Shown here: one piece after another, positions 22,083 to 33,647 of the stretch | How the letters are laid out: the number at the start of each line of letters is the position of its first letter | Numbering within the stretch: position 1 is the stretch's first letter | Program-made: the position numbers and the translations under genes | Notes under the pieces: generated by a model | Database searches by the model: none | Told to the model about the DNA's origin: nothing | The model's input: the letters and a program-made list of their open reading frames with translations, nothing else | Source of the DNA: Lasiodiplodia sp. COLG20 | Taxonomy: Eukaryota; Ascomycota; Dothideomycetes; Botryosphaeriales; Botryosphaeriaceae | Assembly: GCA_009801085.1 (NCBI GenBank) | Contig: VNWV01000013.1 | Coordinates: forward strand, 248,001 to 312,000 | DNA: 64,000 nucleotides | Direction: 5' to 3'

Positions 22083-22257
22083 AACGTGTCGAACGGGGTA
22101 CCGGAACAGACGGGGAAATGGGACAGCCAACCATATGCTATGAACACACGGGTGGAATTTCCTCGGATGTTCATCGAAGGTATCTCAAGTGACTGATTGT
22201 CGCCTTTTGATTGGTTGTCCCACTACCCCGTCTGGCCCAGTACCCCGTTCGACACGT
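22083..22257. repeat. 175-bp imperfect inverted repeat
   Basis: Two arms of about 47 bp face each other. The left arm at 22083-22130 runs from ACGTGTCGAACGGGGTAC to GGGACAGCCAA. The right arm at 22210-22257 is its near-perfect reverse complement, TTGGTTGTCCCAC to GTACCCCGTTCGACACG. The loop is about 80 bp. By eye 38 to 40 of 46 positions pair. This could be a MITE-like element or a transcribed hairpin. Confidence 0.7.
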
Positions 22258-22561
22258 TAGAGCTAGCTGGGACGGAGTATGAATCAACCAATCAATCGAT
22301 CGATCCCTTCCCTATAGGGATAGCACGATGCAACCTCACGTATTCGCCTCAACCCTCACCATGGGTTTCGAATCAGAGCGGGGTTATATGCGGAGAATAC
22401 TGCATTGGGTGTTGCCTTTCGCTTTTCAGGCCTGTAGACATCCAAGCTGGAGGAATATAAGAATGCCAGTCTTAGAAGGAACGGACTTGCTTGTTTGCTT
22501 GCAACTTTCTATTCAATACTCTTGCAATTCCTCACTACCTGTCTCGCCAACTGTACAAACC

Positions 22562-24261
22562 ATGCTCAAGGGCGGTCTTCTCAGCAAGAGTGCTGGATTA
22601 GCTCTGCTTACAGCAACAGGTACCGCTCACGCATTAGCTTCTCTCCCACGAGACATTCCAAGCTGCGTGGGTACCGTCTCTCCCCCCCAAGCATTCGTTA
22701 GCTGACATCGGCTTCAGTGCAACATCCTCCGGAGTGCTGGCCTCGAACATGTGTATATGCCCAGCGATGCAGCCTACTCGCAGCGGATAGAGTCGTACTG
22801 GTCACTCACCTCACAGCTCCATCCATATTGCATTGTGCAGCCGTCAGACACCTCAGATGTGGCCAAAGCGCTCACGGTCTTGACCCAAGAGACATCCTGC
22901 AACTTTGCGGTGCGCAGCGGCGGCCATTCGTCGAATGCAGGCGCGAACAACATCGACGAAGGCGTAACCATCGATCTCGGTAAGCACGAGTTAAAGCTAC
23001 TCCCCTTCAAATAGCGGTCGCGCCCCACCTAGGTTACTGACGCGTGACTATGCAGGCTTGATGAACACGACAACATACAATGCCACCGCCGGCGTCGTCT
23101 CTATCCAGCCCGCCGCGCGCTGGCTCAGCGTGTACCAGACAACCGATCCTCTCGACGTCGGTGTCCTCGGAGGCCGTCTTGCCACCGTGGGCGTCGGAGG
23201 CTTAGTGACGGGCGGCGGCTTCTCATTCTACCTATACCAGCGGGGCTTAGTCTGCGACAGTGTGCAGGGCTTCGAAGTTGTGCTCGCCAACGGTACAATC
23301 GTTGAGGCCAACCGGGGCGTCAACGCGGACCTCCACACCGTTCTGAAAGGCGGCTCGGGCAATTTTGGTATCGTCACGCGCATCGACATGGAAGCCTTCG
23401 AGCGGACGCCGATATGGGGTGGTTCGAGGACGTACACGGCCGACGCTACCGAAGACCACATTCTTGCCATTGTGGACTGGACTGACAACATTGAGAATTA
23501 CCAGAATGGCTCTGCCGTCATCTTTTGGACATACAAACCCAGCGACGGCGCCATCATTATCCACTCTGCGCTTACGGATGTGGGAGGCATTGTTGCTGCA
23601 CCAGCCTTCGATAGATTTTTGGCTATTCCGGGAAATACGTCTTCTACCATGGGTCTAACAAACATGTCGACCTTGGCAACTGGTACCCAAGCGGAGGGCT
23701 ACCGGTACGTTCTGTCGAACCTGAGGCTTAATTCTGAGAGCTGACAAAATAAGGAATGTCTGGTTCACCCTGACCTTCCGGAACAACGAGGCTGTTATCA
23801 GGAAAGCCGTCGAACTCCACGAGGCCTTAGTCAATGAACTCCTACAAGAGGTGATTGATGGCGATTTCGAGACGCAGTGCTTTTTCCAACCGTTCCCGGC
23901 TGTGGTGGGCAAGCACTCCGCCGAGAGAGGCGGCAACATTCTCGGCGTCGATGCTATTACGGACAACGCCATTGTATGGCTAGGGTCCCTTGCTGTAAAC
24001 GGTGACGACGGGGAAGCGCTTGCAAGACGGAAGATGCAAGCATGGAAGGACGCTATTGAAGAGTACAGCAGGAGCGTCGGCGCTTACATTGGCTTCCGCT
24101 ACGCAAACTACGCTGACCAGTCTCAGGACGTGATGTCAAGCTATGGAAAACACAACGTAAAGAAAATGCTTGAGGTATCGGAAAAGTATAATCCGAATCG
24201 TGTCTTCCAAGCTCGCGCTCCAGGCGGCTTCAAACTGCCCAGCGATGCTACTGTGTTGTAA
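22562..24261 (+). CDS. secreted FAD-linked oxidoreductase (BBE-like), four exons
   Basis: Exons are 22562-22666, 22718-22979, 23056-23704 and 23754-24261. The model closes in frame to 507 residues. A signal peptide is likely (GLALLTATGTAHALA). The FAD-binding domain shows VRSGGHS with His near 105, the residue that binds FAD covalently in the berberine-bridge-enzyme group. It then has VGGLVTGGGFS, GFEVVLANGTIVEAN and GGSGNFGIVTRI. The BBE C-terminal strand YNPNRVFQARAPGGFKL is present. These enzymes oxidise small alcohols, sugars or alkaloid-like molecules; the substrate is not readable. Intron 1 is assigned with donor GTGGGT, so that Cys-Cys joins as in relatives. No cluster partners lie next to it. 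Confidence 0.9.
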
Positions 24262-25025
24262 TAGCGGGATGGGATCGTGCGGGACACTTCTATGTAGATT
24301 CAACAATAAATGGTAGTACCTCTCGATCATTCCTGTTGTTCGCACTACGGTTCATTCGAGGAGTGAGTTTGTTATCTGGATTTCCGCCTATATCTTTTGT
24401 TTCGCAGATGCACAATGTCGGTAAATCCGTGGGGAGCCGCTAATCGTTTCTAATAATTGATTGGCAATTATTATTGGTGGCACCAAATGTACGTTTCTCA
24501 CAGCGCATGTTGTGATTTTGCCGCGGCTCATGCTTTCCTTCCTTGGCCATAATAAGGCTCCCGGGCATGTCAGACGCCAAGAGCCTATGCTAGATTTAAA
24601 GCCTCAGAAGTGGATGGCGTCTCGGAATTTAATACCATGTGGGCTAAAACGCTGATCTGGTGACCCTGGCGACAATTTGCCCCTTTTGATCAGGCTTACT
24701 GTTATATAAGAAGGCTGCCACGTCAATTCGTGGAACTTGCGGCTGGCATGCAGCCTGAATTTGTGACCGAAAATAGCCGTTACTTTATCCGCCTGCATCC
24801 ATTAGCCAATTCTGGAGGGACTGCAGGTCTCGACCAACATTGCATTCGCCACTGCGCCATTGGGGGCCAAGCCTTACCTTCGTACACCACCGCCACGTTG
24901 TCGAAGGCAAGGCAGCCGCGAGGCTATTTCTACTTAAGAAGAGGCAGTAACGCCCTTTTTGTCCGTATGAGAATCTGTGACTAATTTTGAAGTTTTTGAT
25001 ATCTTATTCCCGTTCCTCCGGAGAG
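24262..25025. other. intergenic, no clear gene
   Basis: Terminator side of the FAD oxidase and promoter of the membrane-protein gene. No supported ORF or repeat. Confidence 0.4.
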
Positions 25026-27072
25026 ATGTTCTCTCGAACCCCCTCTCGCCAGGTTGATGACGAGACGACGCCACCAACCTCGAAAATGAGCCTTTTAGAC
25101 AGTGAAGGTGTACAAACAAATGGTGGTGACCAAGAGAAATCCCAGCCATTCGGAACGTTGGGTAGACACTCATTTACCGACTGGATCATCTTCTTTGGAG
25201 ACCTTTTGCTGTCATTGGTTCCATTATTCTTCATCGGTAAGCCTCGGCTTGTTTTCGGAATCAATAATGGGGGCAGGAGCGCTTTGCTAAATTCGTCTAG
25301 TAATTGACATCATTGCAGGAACCTTAGACAAAAAACCAAAGTCACCATTAGGCGAGACAATTGCTCAAATTCTACTTGTCCTGCCTACAGTTTTTCCAAT
25401 CGTATTTGCTGCTCTCATGGGAAAGTTCTTCAAGAGCTTCGCGTTATATCGCGCCGAGCGAGGAGTCAAATTGGGGGTAAGTGCCTAGTAATACTATCAA
25501 CATTCACATTGCTGAAGACTATGGTAGGAACTGGAACGATTGGTGGGATGCCAGTCATTATTCGCAGCAATCGAAAGACAAATCGCAACACGTCGAATGA
25601 ACGCATTAGGGGTTCTTATTATCTTGATCTGGGCACTGTCTCCGGTCGGAGGCCAATCTTCCTTACGCCTGATCTCGAAATCTCCTCGACCATTCTCCTC
25701 CACCTCAACCATTCGCTATCTGCCCCGAGAGGCTGCAGCATTTACTTTCATGCGAGGAGAGGATATGGCTTCAGAGGGCTGGCCACTATTTGCTCCGCTC
25801 TACATGACGGCTGTTCAGACAGCAAGCACTCAGGCTGATTCGCCGACTGACCTGTTTGGGAATGTCAAAATTCCAGATTTTGACAGTATCAATACCGGTA
25901 ACACAACATCAACTGATGAGTGAATAAACATCGACTCGTCTGGGAATATCTCATACACAAGTCTGCTGGGAATCCCTGTCGCTGGTGTCCCTCCGTCCGG
26001 AAACTCTACTTTCAACTTAACGTCACGCTACTTCGCCGTCGATTGTTTCAATGTCTCTTACGTAGCCAACTACAGCGAATCTGCCAACTATACATGGAGT
26101 GAAATATCCAGCTTCACGCTCTCTCCTCCCACGGGAAACTCTTCAGGTGGAGTACTATCTTCGGATTCAGTTCTATCCTTCGGACTCGTTTCATTGGTGA
26201 ACTACGTGTCTCGAAACACGTCAGTCAGTGTTGCGACCTGCTCGCTCAGCGCTCGAGACATTGAGTCATCCATTATCTGTGAAGATCAAGCATGTCACGT
26301 CGGTGCAATGAGGAAATCAACAACGCCAATGATTGGTGGGCCAGGGTTGATTACCCTGGGGAACACCAACATGGAGTTTGCATATGCCACCGTTGGCATG
26401 CGATCTCACGCGGCAGAAGGCGGTCTCGCTTCAAGCACCATGACCGAGCAATGGCTGGTTGACCCAAACACCGATTTCACCGATTTCCTCAATTTCGTAA
26501 ATATTTCCTCCGTGGATAGCCGTGTTCTGAGCACCCGCTTGCAGTTGCTTTATAACACGTTCTGGCAGACAACGTACGGTACGCAATATCTTACTGGAAA
26601 CCTCTCTCTTAGCGGTAATGACTACGACAATGCGCCAATGGAGACATATTCGGCGACTATGGAAGATCCAGAACTGAAGAGAGACACCATTTCCTTTAAT
26701 ACGAGCCAGGCCCGCATCTCCAGATATGATGGAGAGGTTTACGAGTTCCATTGGACTTACGGTGTGCTTTTGTTCGTTACTTCGGCAGTCTTGCTTGCTG
26801 CCGGATTAGCGTCGCTGATCCTCAAAAGTCTCACACTTGTGCCAGACATCCTAGGCTACGCATCTACCAACACTCGCGACAATGCATTCGTAGTGCTGGA
26901 CCCTAGCCTTCATCAACCGTCATATACGGATGGACTCCATCGTGCCAGAAGGCTCCAGGATTTGCGGGTTATAATTGCAGATGTGAAGCCAGAGTCGGAT
27001 GTCGGACAGATTGCTTTCACTGTGGTCGGCGAGGATTTGAAACGGTTGCGACGAGGGAGGGGCTACGTGTAA
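25026..27072 (+). pseudogene. polytopic membrane glycoprotein with an in-frame TGA
   Basis: Exons are 25026-25236, 25319-25476 and 25528-27072. With introns removed the frame is 638 codons long and open from start to stop except for one TGA at 25921-25923. The 90 codons after the TGA and the rest continue in the same frame with rich coding sequence (LLGIPVAGVPPSGN, SRYFAVDCFNVSY). Relatives often have a Trp at such a place, and TGG to TGA is one base change. Membrane segments are DWIIFFGDLLLSLVPLFF, ILLVLPTVFPIVFAALMG, ALGVLIILIWALSP and a C-terminal GVLLFVTSAVLLAAGLASLIL. The long extracellular loop has many N-x-S/T sites. This family of fungal membrane proteins has no known role. A sequencing error or stop readthrough would rescue it. 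Confidence 0.75.
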
Positions 27073-28321
27073 TGCATTCCCTGAGCTGGTTTTCATTGGC
27101 GCGGATTTGAGGTCAGAATGTCAAAGGGTCGTCGGGCTAGTGCGGCGTGCGGAGGTTGTGATTGGCCAGATTGACACCGTTGGAAACATTTCCAGCAAAT
27201 GGAAACATTTCCGGCAATGAACTCGCTAAGAAATTGGACTTTCTATTTCTCTCATATTTTTTGCCAAAGAAGAATCTGCCACATGGCAGCTTGTGCTTTC
27301 CACAGGAGAAATCGAGCTACTATGAGGCAAAGCAATATTGCTGGGAGGCTATGGTAAAATACACCCGCCCCAATATCCTTGAAACTGCCTTCATTGCTTA
27401 CACGGTCCCTTTCCATTTCCGAATGGATAGCCTCGGTCGCAAAACACCCCCAGTTCCTCCTGCCTTGCCCCTGCATGATGTTCCTGCGTCAAGCAAATTT
27501 TGGGGGCCAAGTTCCGTCCGAGTCATGCCATACTTCGGAGGCGGAGGCGGAGGCGCTGACAGCGTTTGATTCCGAAAAAAAGGAACGTACGGCCAATTAC
27601 AAAATCGAAAATAGTTACAGACTGTGAGAGCAAAATGAATTCTATATGTGAGTCTCGTGTGGATGCTCATTGTGCATCTACAATGGTCCGGTGGAAAGAA
27701 GTGGTACGACAATATGGCGGTGTCTAAGCTGATTGGACAGAGCATTTCCCGACTGGAGGGATCCACACATCCAGCAGGATGAAACCCCCGGCTCAGCCCC
27801 CAAAAGATATATGGAGCGGTATCGCAGCCGAAGGCCATCAGCGTGGGCATATCTTTCTTTCAAATCCTAGATAGCTATCATCTGGATGCAAATGTGGTAT
27901 TCACAACAAGGACAACTCTGTGTGCATCCTCGTCTTGGTGAGGGATTCCACTGCCCACATGCAGTGGTCGAGAGAAGAAAAAAGAAAAAGAAGTCTACTT
28001 ACGCCGTGTTTCAAGGGCTTGTCACCTTTACCACTGGCCCTCGGCTCTAATTGCCCTCTGTAAAAGACGCACATAAAGCCTGCCAATGTATTTCGCGGTA
28101 GCTAAGCCTCAAGCTAAGCACGATCCTCGGCGAAGCTCAAGCGACCCACTGTACAAAAGCTCCGGTTGTAAATTCAGCAAGTGCAAAACATATGGTTGGT
28201 CAGTATTCTGTCCACGACGGCAGGTTGTGCGAATACGGTTAGGCCGGGCTTACCGTCAGCCTTTCAGCCCCCAGTGGCTGAGGCGATCCCTGTCATCGAA
28301 AGTGCTGCCTGCTATTAATAC
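27073..28321. other. intergenic, no clear gene
   Basis: Short ORFs only. A small GGCGGA triplicate lies at 27538-27555. The right part is the promoter of the next membrane-protein gene. Confidence 0.4.
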
Positions 28322-28423
28322 ATGAACTCACCCGCGACATTGCGGGACTCTATTCCGGACCCTTTCAACATCTCCGGCATTTCACCACCGACACCTTCGA
28401 CACCGGCAACGTTGGGAATATGA
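28322..28423 (+). other. upstream ORF overlapping the next start by ATGA
   Basis: A 33-codon ATG-started frame begins MNSPATLRDSIPDPFN and is rich in Pro, Ser and Thr. Its stop TGA overlaps the ATG of the main ORF in the string ATGA at 28420-28423. Such an overlap allows termination-reinitiation, so the frame may control translation of the membrane protein. Alternatively it is the true N-terminus and a one-base change separates the frames. Confidence 0.4.
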
Positions 28424-30399
28424 GACGGAATTCTGCAGAGGGACAGCCCACGGTGGAAGGCGGCATTTCCCCGTCATCCGGCCTGCTGCAAGGCAAATCG
28501 GACTCTGTGATATTGGAATCGGGATCTGCAAATTCCAAAAGCCAGGGCATCGGAGACTCCACAACAACAGCACAATCATGGTCTCTTGGCGCCGTGTTTC
28601 TCACTGCCATCATCCCCCTTGCCGCTCTCATCGTATGGCTCGCAACGCGTACTGACAAAAGCACCTTCGACACTTTCGCAGGAGAGGCTATTGGGGGTCG
28701 CTTGAGTCAAAGCCAAGCAAAGGCGGTGGATGTTGTGTGCGGAGCGATATTAGCACCGCTGGTAATGGCAAGCGTCAACGTCTTGTGGTTTAGCAGCGCG
28801 CGGGTATCAGCAGTCAACGAACAACAGAAAAAGTCTATTCCGCTACGGTCGCTCGTTACAGCCAGCGGAATATGCTCGGGAAGCTTCGATTTCCTCACCA
28901 CCCGCGATCTCCTACAGGGGAAGACGTGGCGCCTCTTTCTGCTGAGCATAGTAGTTTTACTATCGGCTCTTACGAGGACAGCGCTGGCAAACATAATCGC
29001 ATACGAGGCTTACACTACAACGACGTCCTTCACCGACTCATGGAATCTGCGAATGCAGAGAGACGCAGCAGTCGAGAGCACCTACATGAACAATCGGCTT
29101 CTTGTAGGCAACATACCCGGATTGGACTTGTACGATTTCACCGCCACGCAACAAGCCGACATCGCAAAGGAGATCACCGCTCTCTTCACCGAGATAGCCT
29201 TCGCCAACGCCTCGTCCAAGCTGACCGACGGCACCTACATCGGCGCCAACGCCACCGCCGCATCCCTCTCCGCCCTCCCCCTCACCGTCCTCTCCCTCAA
29301 CAGCGTCCCCGCCTACCGCCTCTCCGTCAACTGCACCCCGCGCCTCGCCGAGCAAATCAGCATCCTGCAGCCCTACGGCCAATACCACAGCGTGACGCAG
29401 ATCTCCATCCTCTGGAACGAAACCGGCAGCACCACCACCGCCCTCGGCCCCCGCCAGGCCAACTACCCGGGCACGCCCTCGGACATCTCGACCGGCGACG
29501 GCGACGACTACTCCTTCGTCGGCTTCACCCTCGGCAGCGAAGAAGCCTACCTAGGCCGCCTGAACCGCTTCAACCTGACCAACGACACGGCGCCCAGCCC
29601 CTACGGCGCCGTCCACTACGCCGCCTTCAACATGTCGCAGTGGGGCTTCAGCGGCACGCAGAGCACCATGTCAACCAGCGGCCTGAGCTGCGCGCTGTAC
29701 CGCGAGACCGGGACACTCGACTACGTCCGCGGCAGCGGGAACACATCCACCTCCTCCTCGTCCTCGTCGTCGTCCTCCTGGACCATCACCAACCCGACCT
29801 TCGACCCCACAACCAAAACCCGCATCCCGTCATTACTGGCGCAGTGGCAAACCAACCTCAACTACCGCGCCCCATCCGCCAACAACCCGGGCATCGGGCC
29901 GGCGCTGTGCTCGCGCGGCAGCACGTACTACGACAACGCGTTCGGCGACTACGCGCTCAACTTCCTGTACGCGAGCGGCGAGGTGCAGCGGCTGACGTAC
30001 GAGGTCGCTGCGTCTGACACCGCCAACGCGACGCGCAACGCGGCGGAGTACTTCTACCCCCTGTCGGGCACGGAGACGGAGCAGCATTACCGCATCACGT
30101 ACGTGCCGTCGATATTGCTTGTTGGGTTGATTAGTATGCTGGGCGCGGCGGGGGTGACGGCGGCGATGGCGCTGTTTGCGTGGAGGAGTGTGTCGGGGGG
30201 AGCGTTTAGGAGGGTGGATCCGGTGAGGTTGCTGGCGGATGGGGTGGTCGGGTTGAGGGGGAGCGTGGAGGAGGTGGAGAGGGTGGCGAGGGGGTCGAAT
30301 GCCGTGGTGGATGAGTGGGCGGGGAGGTGTAGGGTGCGGTATTCGGTGGTGGAGGAGGGGGTTGGGGAGCCGGTGAGGATTGTGTTGGAGACGAGGTAG
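28420..30399 (+). CDS. polytopic membrane glycoprotein, intact
   Basis: This is an intronless ORF of 659 residues. Membrane segments are GAVFLTAIIPLAALIVWLA near residue 52, VVCGAILAPLVMASVNVLWF near 104, LFLLSIVVLLSALTRTALA near 171 and SILLVGLISMLGAAGVTAAM near 560. Between the last two lies a loop of about 370 residues with many N-x-S/T sites and several Cys, so it should be outside the cell. A run of Ser codons (about ten in a row) near 29753 is low complexity. It has the same general design as the broken gene at 25026-27072 and the gene at 58081, but I cannot show direct homology by eye. GC content rises sharply in its middle. Function unknown. Confidence 0.8.
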   Translation: MRRNSAEGQPTVEGGISPSSGLLQGKSDSVILESGSANSKSQGIGDSTTTAQSWSLGAVFLTAIIPLAALIVWLATRTDKSTFDTFAGEAIGGRLSQSQAKAVDVVCGAILAPLVMASVNVLWFSSARVSAVNEQQKKSIPLRSLVTASGICSGSFDFLTTRDLLQGKTWRLFLLSIVVLLSALTRTALANIIAYEAYTTTTSFTDSWNLRMQRDAAVESTYMNNRLLVGNIPGLDLYDFTATQQADIAKEITALFTEIAFANASSKLTDGTYIGANATAASLSALPLTVLSLNSVPAYRLSVNCTPRLAEQISILQPYGQYHSVTQISILWNETGSTTTALGPRQANYPGTPSDISTGDGDDYSFVGFTLGSEEAYLGRLNRFNLTNDTAPSPYGAVHYAAFNMSQWGFSGTQSTMSTSGLSCALYRETGTLDYVRGSGNTSTSSSSSSSSSWTITNPTFDPTTKTRIPSLLAQWQTNLNYRAPSANNPGIGPALCSRGSTYYDNAFGDYALNFLYASGEVQRLTYEVAASDTANATRNAAEYFYPLSGTETEQHYRITYVPSILLVGLISMLGAAGVTAAMALFAWRSVSGGAFRRVDPVRLLADGVVGLRGSVEEVERVARGSNAVVDEWAGRCRVRYSVVEEGVGEPVRIVLETR

Positions 30400-30450
30400 G
30401 GTGTTTCCCCGTCAGAGTCCATGATTGAAGATATGGAAATTACATTGTAT

Positions 30451-32636
30451 CTACACCAAAGTTATCCTTCCCTTCGGCACGCCTTCAAATAACCCAAGCT
30501 TTGGGCTCACTCTTCCCAGTCCGATCCTACGATATTCGTTGTTGTTCTTTCCCGCAGGTTCCACCAAAAGAAACGTGTCACACTGACGAGCCGTGCTGGG
30601 ATCCTCTGAAGCCTTGTCCTCTGGCCGGTAGTAGGATGAAAGGTGCATCGCGTATATGAGACCATTGTCCATTTCCCATATCCGATCCATCTCGGCAGCA
30701 TCGTCGCCTCCATCGTGCCGGTCGAAGAACTTTACGGACTTACCAGTACATGATGAAACAGCAGCTCGAAAGCACTCATTAGTCTCGGAATCCCGTGTGA
30801 TGTGTACGGCATGGCCCGGTTCTGTCATGCCGATCGAAAGCGGTCGAAGGGGTACATCCAGCTCCAGCGTCGCTTGCTCCAGCGCCGACGTCAGCGCTTG
30901 ACCCGACCATTTCATTATTGCGTCCACAAAGTCAAAGCACGGCCGTATACGCTCCCTGCTGCCTTTCGTGCGGCGGTTATCTTCGTATTCAATCCGGCCG
31001 TTGAACGATATCCACGACCATGATGGCATTCCAACAGCGGGTCGATTAAGATCGCGGCTGGACGGATGGGCTCGCCACCAAAGGTTGAACGCCAAGTCAT
31101 CCCTCCAGAGGCCAGCAAGATTGTCAGTGTCGTCAGTATCCCTGGGTCCAAGGAGTCCAGCCACCGCGCGAAGCCTGTCCTCCGAATATTTCAGATTTCG
31201 GGCCGTGAAGTCATTGATGACTTGGAGCCACAATTCGAGATCGGTCCATTGGATGTTCCCGTGAAACCGGCTCGTCGACCCTTTCAACTTTGTTGCGTAG
31301 TGTTCGTTGTGGTAGGGTGCCCCATAGTCATCGTAAAGCCTCTCATTGCGATCCACTATGCTGCCCTGGGTGAATTGCGTCCGGTCGATGACTCCATCCT
31401 CTGTGACCGTCTTTTCCCGGCATTGCCAGTACATCTGATCCTTTGCACAGTACAGCGTGCGTAGCGGAATAAGATCTTCCTGATGAGTCCAGCCTCGTGT
31501 GGTCAAGGGCGCTCGGAGTACACTTTCGCCGTATCGCGGCCTGCAACGCACGTATGCCGTTTGCTCATTTCCAGAGTCGTCCGCAGAGAACCTCACAGGA
31601 AGTGGTGATTGAAAGTTTTGAATACACCCCCCATGAAAGTCGTTTGATGCGCTGGCGGATATCGTGACCTGGGCTCGTTGGTATATGTCTGCCATTGCTC
31701 CCATTTCAGCTTCCACTTCGGCAGAGTCGTTCTGCATAATACAGAGAGCGTCGATCCAAAGGTATTTTATCCCCATCGCTCTGGTGATAGAAATCGCATC
31801 TTCGTACGTCTTGGCAAGCCTGGACGGCGCAACGCCTTCCAGCAGTTCCTCGATAGTTGATCTTTCCGTCTTCCCGCCTCCCCAACAATAGCTGAGGGTG
31901 ACGTAATGAGCTTTCATGCAGTTTGAACGTATCAGTCGAACTTTCAGATCGCCATTTGTTGGTCCGTCCAAGACATCGATAACGCGGGTAGGCAGCTGTG
32001 GGGGATCTTCTGGCGATGATGAAGACATGTAGGCACAGAACTTATGATGTGAGAGGCAGTCGTGCAGCTCGGAACGTACGAATGAGAGCCTCTCTTCGAG
32101 CCTTTGAGCCCCATTGACGTCCCACATCGGTCTCTTCATGTAATGTTCTGGATCTGTTCGTTAGCGGTTTGTAATATCGACGAAGCATTTGATCACGAAC
32201 CATTGCCCGCGTCCACGGCAACGAGGCTGGACTTGAGATAGTATCTCCAATCGGTGGTGCAGATGGACTGCTCTCCCTCATCGAGCTCTGAAAGGTCCTT
32301 GACGCGCTCAATCATCAATGGGGGTATGTAGTCCCAATCGTCAGGCTCCGTGAAACAAAGGCGAGGGATGAGCATTGTAGGCTCATCGCGTCCAGAAGCA
32401 CGATCCAGCATCACAAAAACTGATGATTCCATCAAATAATCCTTTATCCAGGACGGCAAGGCATCTGCTCGAGACAGATCAAATCGGCTCAGAATGAGAT
32501 GGCATAGACTGCAAATCTTTGATGAAACCTCCAGGTCTGACAAGCTTTGCTGGTGTTTGACTAGGCGTTGCCTCTGTGTAGTAGCCTCTTTCTCAGTCAA
32601 TGGTCGCAGGTTTTGACATAGCTGGCAGATTTCCAT
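30451..32636 (-). CDS. HET-domain protein C, two exons
   Basis: Exon 1 is 32636-32201 and exon 2 is 32153-30451, with a 47-bp intron (GTTCGT..GAACAG, branch CGCTAAC). The product is 712 residues. The N-terminus CQLCQNLRPL begins a short Cys-rich lead. The HET domain starts near residue 230 with YVTLSYCWGG, followed by LAKTYEDAISITRAMG, YLWIDALCIMQND and TRGWTHQEDLIPLR, the classic order. The tail has MPSWSWISFNGR. It ends 51 bp from the end of the convergent membrane-protein gene. A chimeric fragment of this gene lies at 40590-40805. The gene itself looks intact. Confidence 0.92.
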
Positions 32637-32873
32637 AGTTGATATGTGCTGATCGGAGAGTGGCTACGTGGAGAAGCAGGCGATTGTGTATCCCGAATAA
32701 GATTTTGAACGGAAAAACCATGAATTAGGCTACAGGAAAATTTCTCTCGAGCGGAGAATTCTAAGCCTATTATCGCGCAGGCTAGTCTGGGTTCGGAATC
32801 CTTACGAAATCAAAGTTGGGGGCCGAGTCAGAGAAGGATTCCCAGCCTCGGCAATAGTCTTAACTTGGTAGAT

Positions 32874-33052
32874 AGTGCTCCTCTACGATATAGTGCGTGT
32901 ATTCTGTGGTGGGATTTGCTTAGGCAACGGGTGTATGAAGAGAGAGCATGTCTGTTGATGCCTCATCTACAAAATACCAGCCAACCGCTCGGCAACCGCG
33001 CTCATACCCGGCGGCCTTCCCACCAAAAGCTCGACTGCGCTGCCCACAGGCC
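32874..33052 (-). repeat. copy of the 3' end of the gene at 46555-48147
   Basis: These 180 bp match 46462-46637, which covers the last about 28 codons and the 3' flank of the unknown gene there, at about 80 percent by eye. Shared strings include GATGCCTCATCTAC, CAACCGCTCGGCAACCG and GGCGGCCTTCCCACC. The copied piece has lost a usable frame. It lies upstream of HET gene C. A third copy is at 40371-40560. Confidence 0.75.
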
Positions 33053-33647
33053 TCGAGAATATCGCGCCTGTGTGACCTCGGAGACATTGCGGGGACCAGG
33101 CAGCAGCTGTGACACGTCATGACCTCGAAAGAATTTTCATGCCGCGGCAGGGTCTGGACGTGGCGGTTGGATCAGCTACTAGAAGTTGAATGGCCACAGT
33201 CACTTAGCAGACTAAATGCTGCCGCTTGTACAGTCCCCTCGTGCGGCCGATCGCTAACGTGGATTTGTTTTTCGCTCATGTTATGGGTAGTTGAAGCACG
33301 TAGATACGGAAGGGAGGTATCTCGCTGCGGAGAAGGAAGCTCATGCTGGAGTGTACGATATGCCCGTTATAAGTTGCATGGTCTTCAAGACTGTCTTCGG
33401 GCCTGGGTGCGGAGGCGCTATCGAGGGTGTGGATAATGACTTGATTGGGGTCAAAAAGGTCACTGGTGTAGACTTTCAAATCATTATTAAGGCCCTAGGC
33501 TAGCAGTCTTGTTTACAATTAACTTCTTTCTTTGATGAGCTGGAGTGAACGGATACTCTTACAGTTAATCGCGAATTCGGATATTATATTGGTCACCGAT
33601 ATAGAGACTAGATACCCGCTTATGAGAGTGGAGAGCATGAAGAAACG
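33053..33647. other. intergenic, no clear gene
   Basis: Lies between the repeat copy and the 3' end of the sugar porter gene. Short ORFs only. Confidence 0.4.

Noticed and set aside
21758..22174. 138-residue minus-strand ORF and its partner at 22197-22460
   Set aside because: The similarity between the two comes from the arms of the DNA inverted repeat, not from a protein family.
25888..25980. Intron removing the TGA in the membrane-protein gene
   Set aside because: The only plausible donor and acceptor give 67 bp, which shifts the frame away from the open coding text that follows.
28872..30017. 381-residue Arg/His/Pro-rich ORF
   Set aside because: It is a shadow in another frame of the GC-rich membrane-protein gene; composition is extreme and no domain is present.
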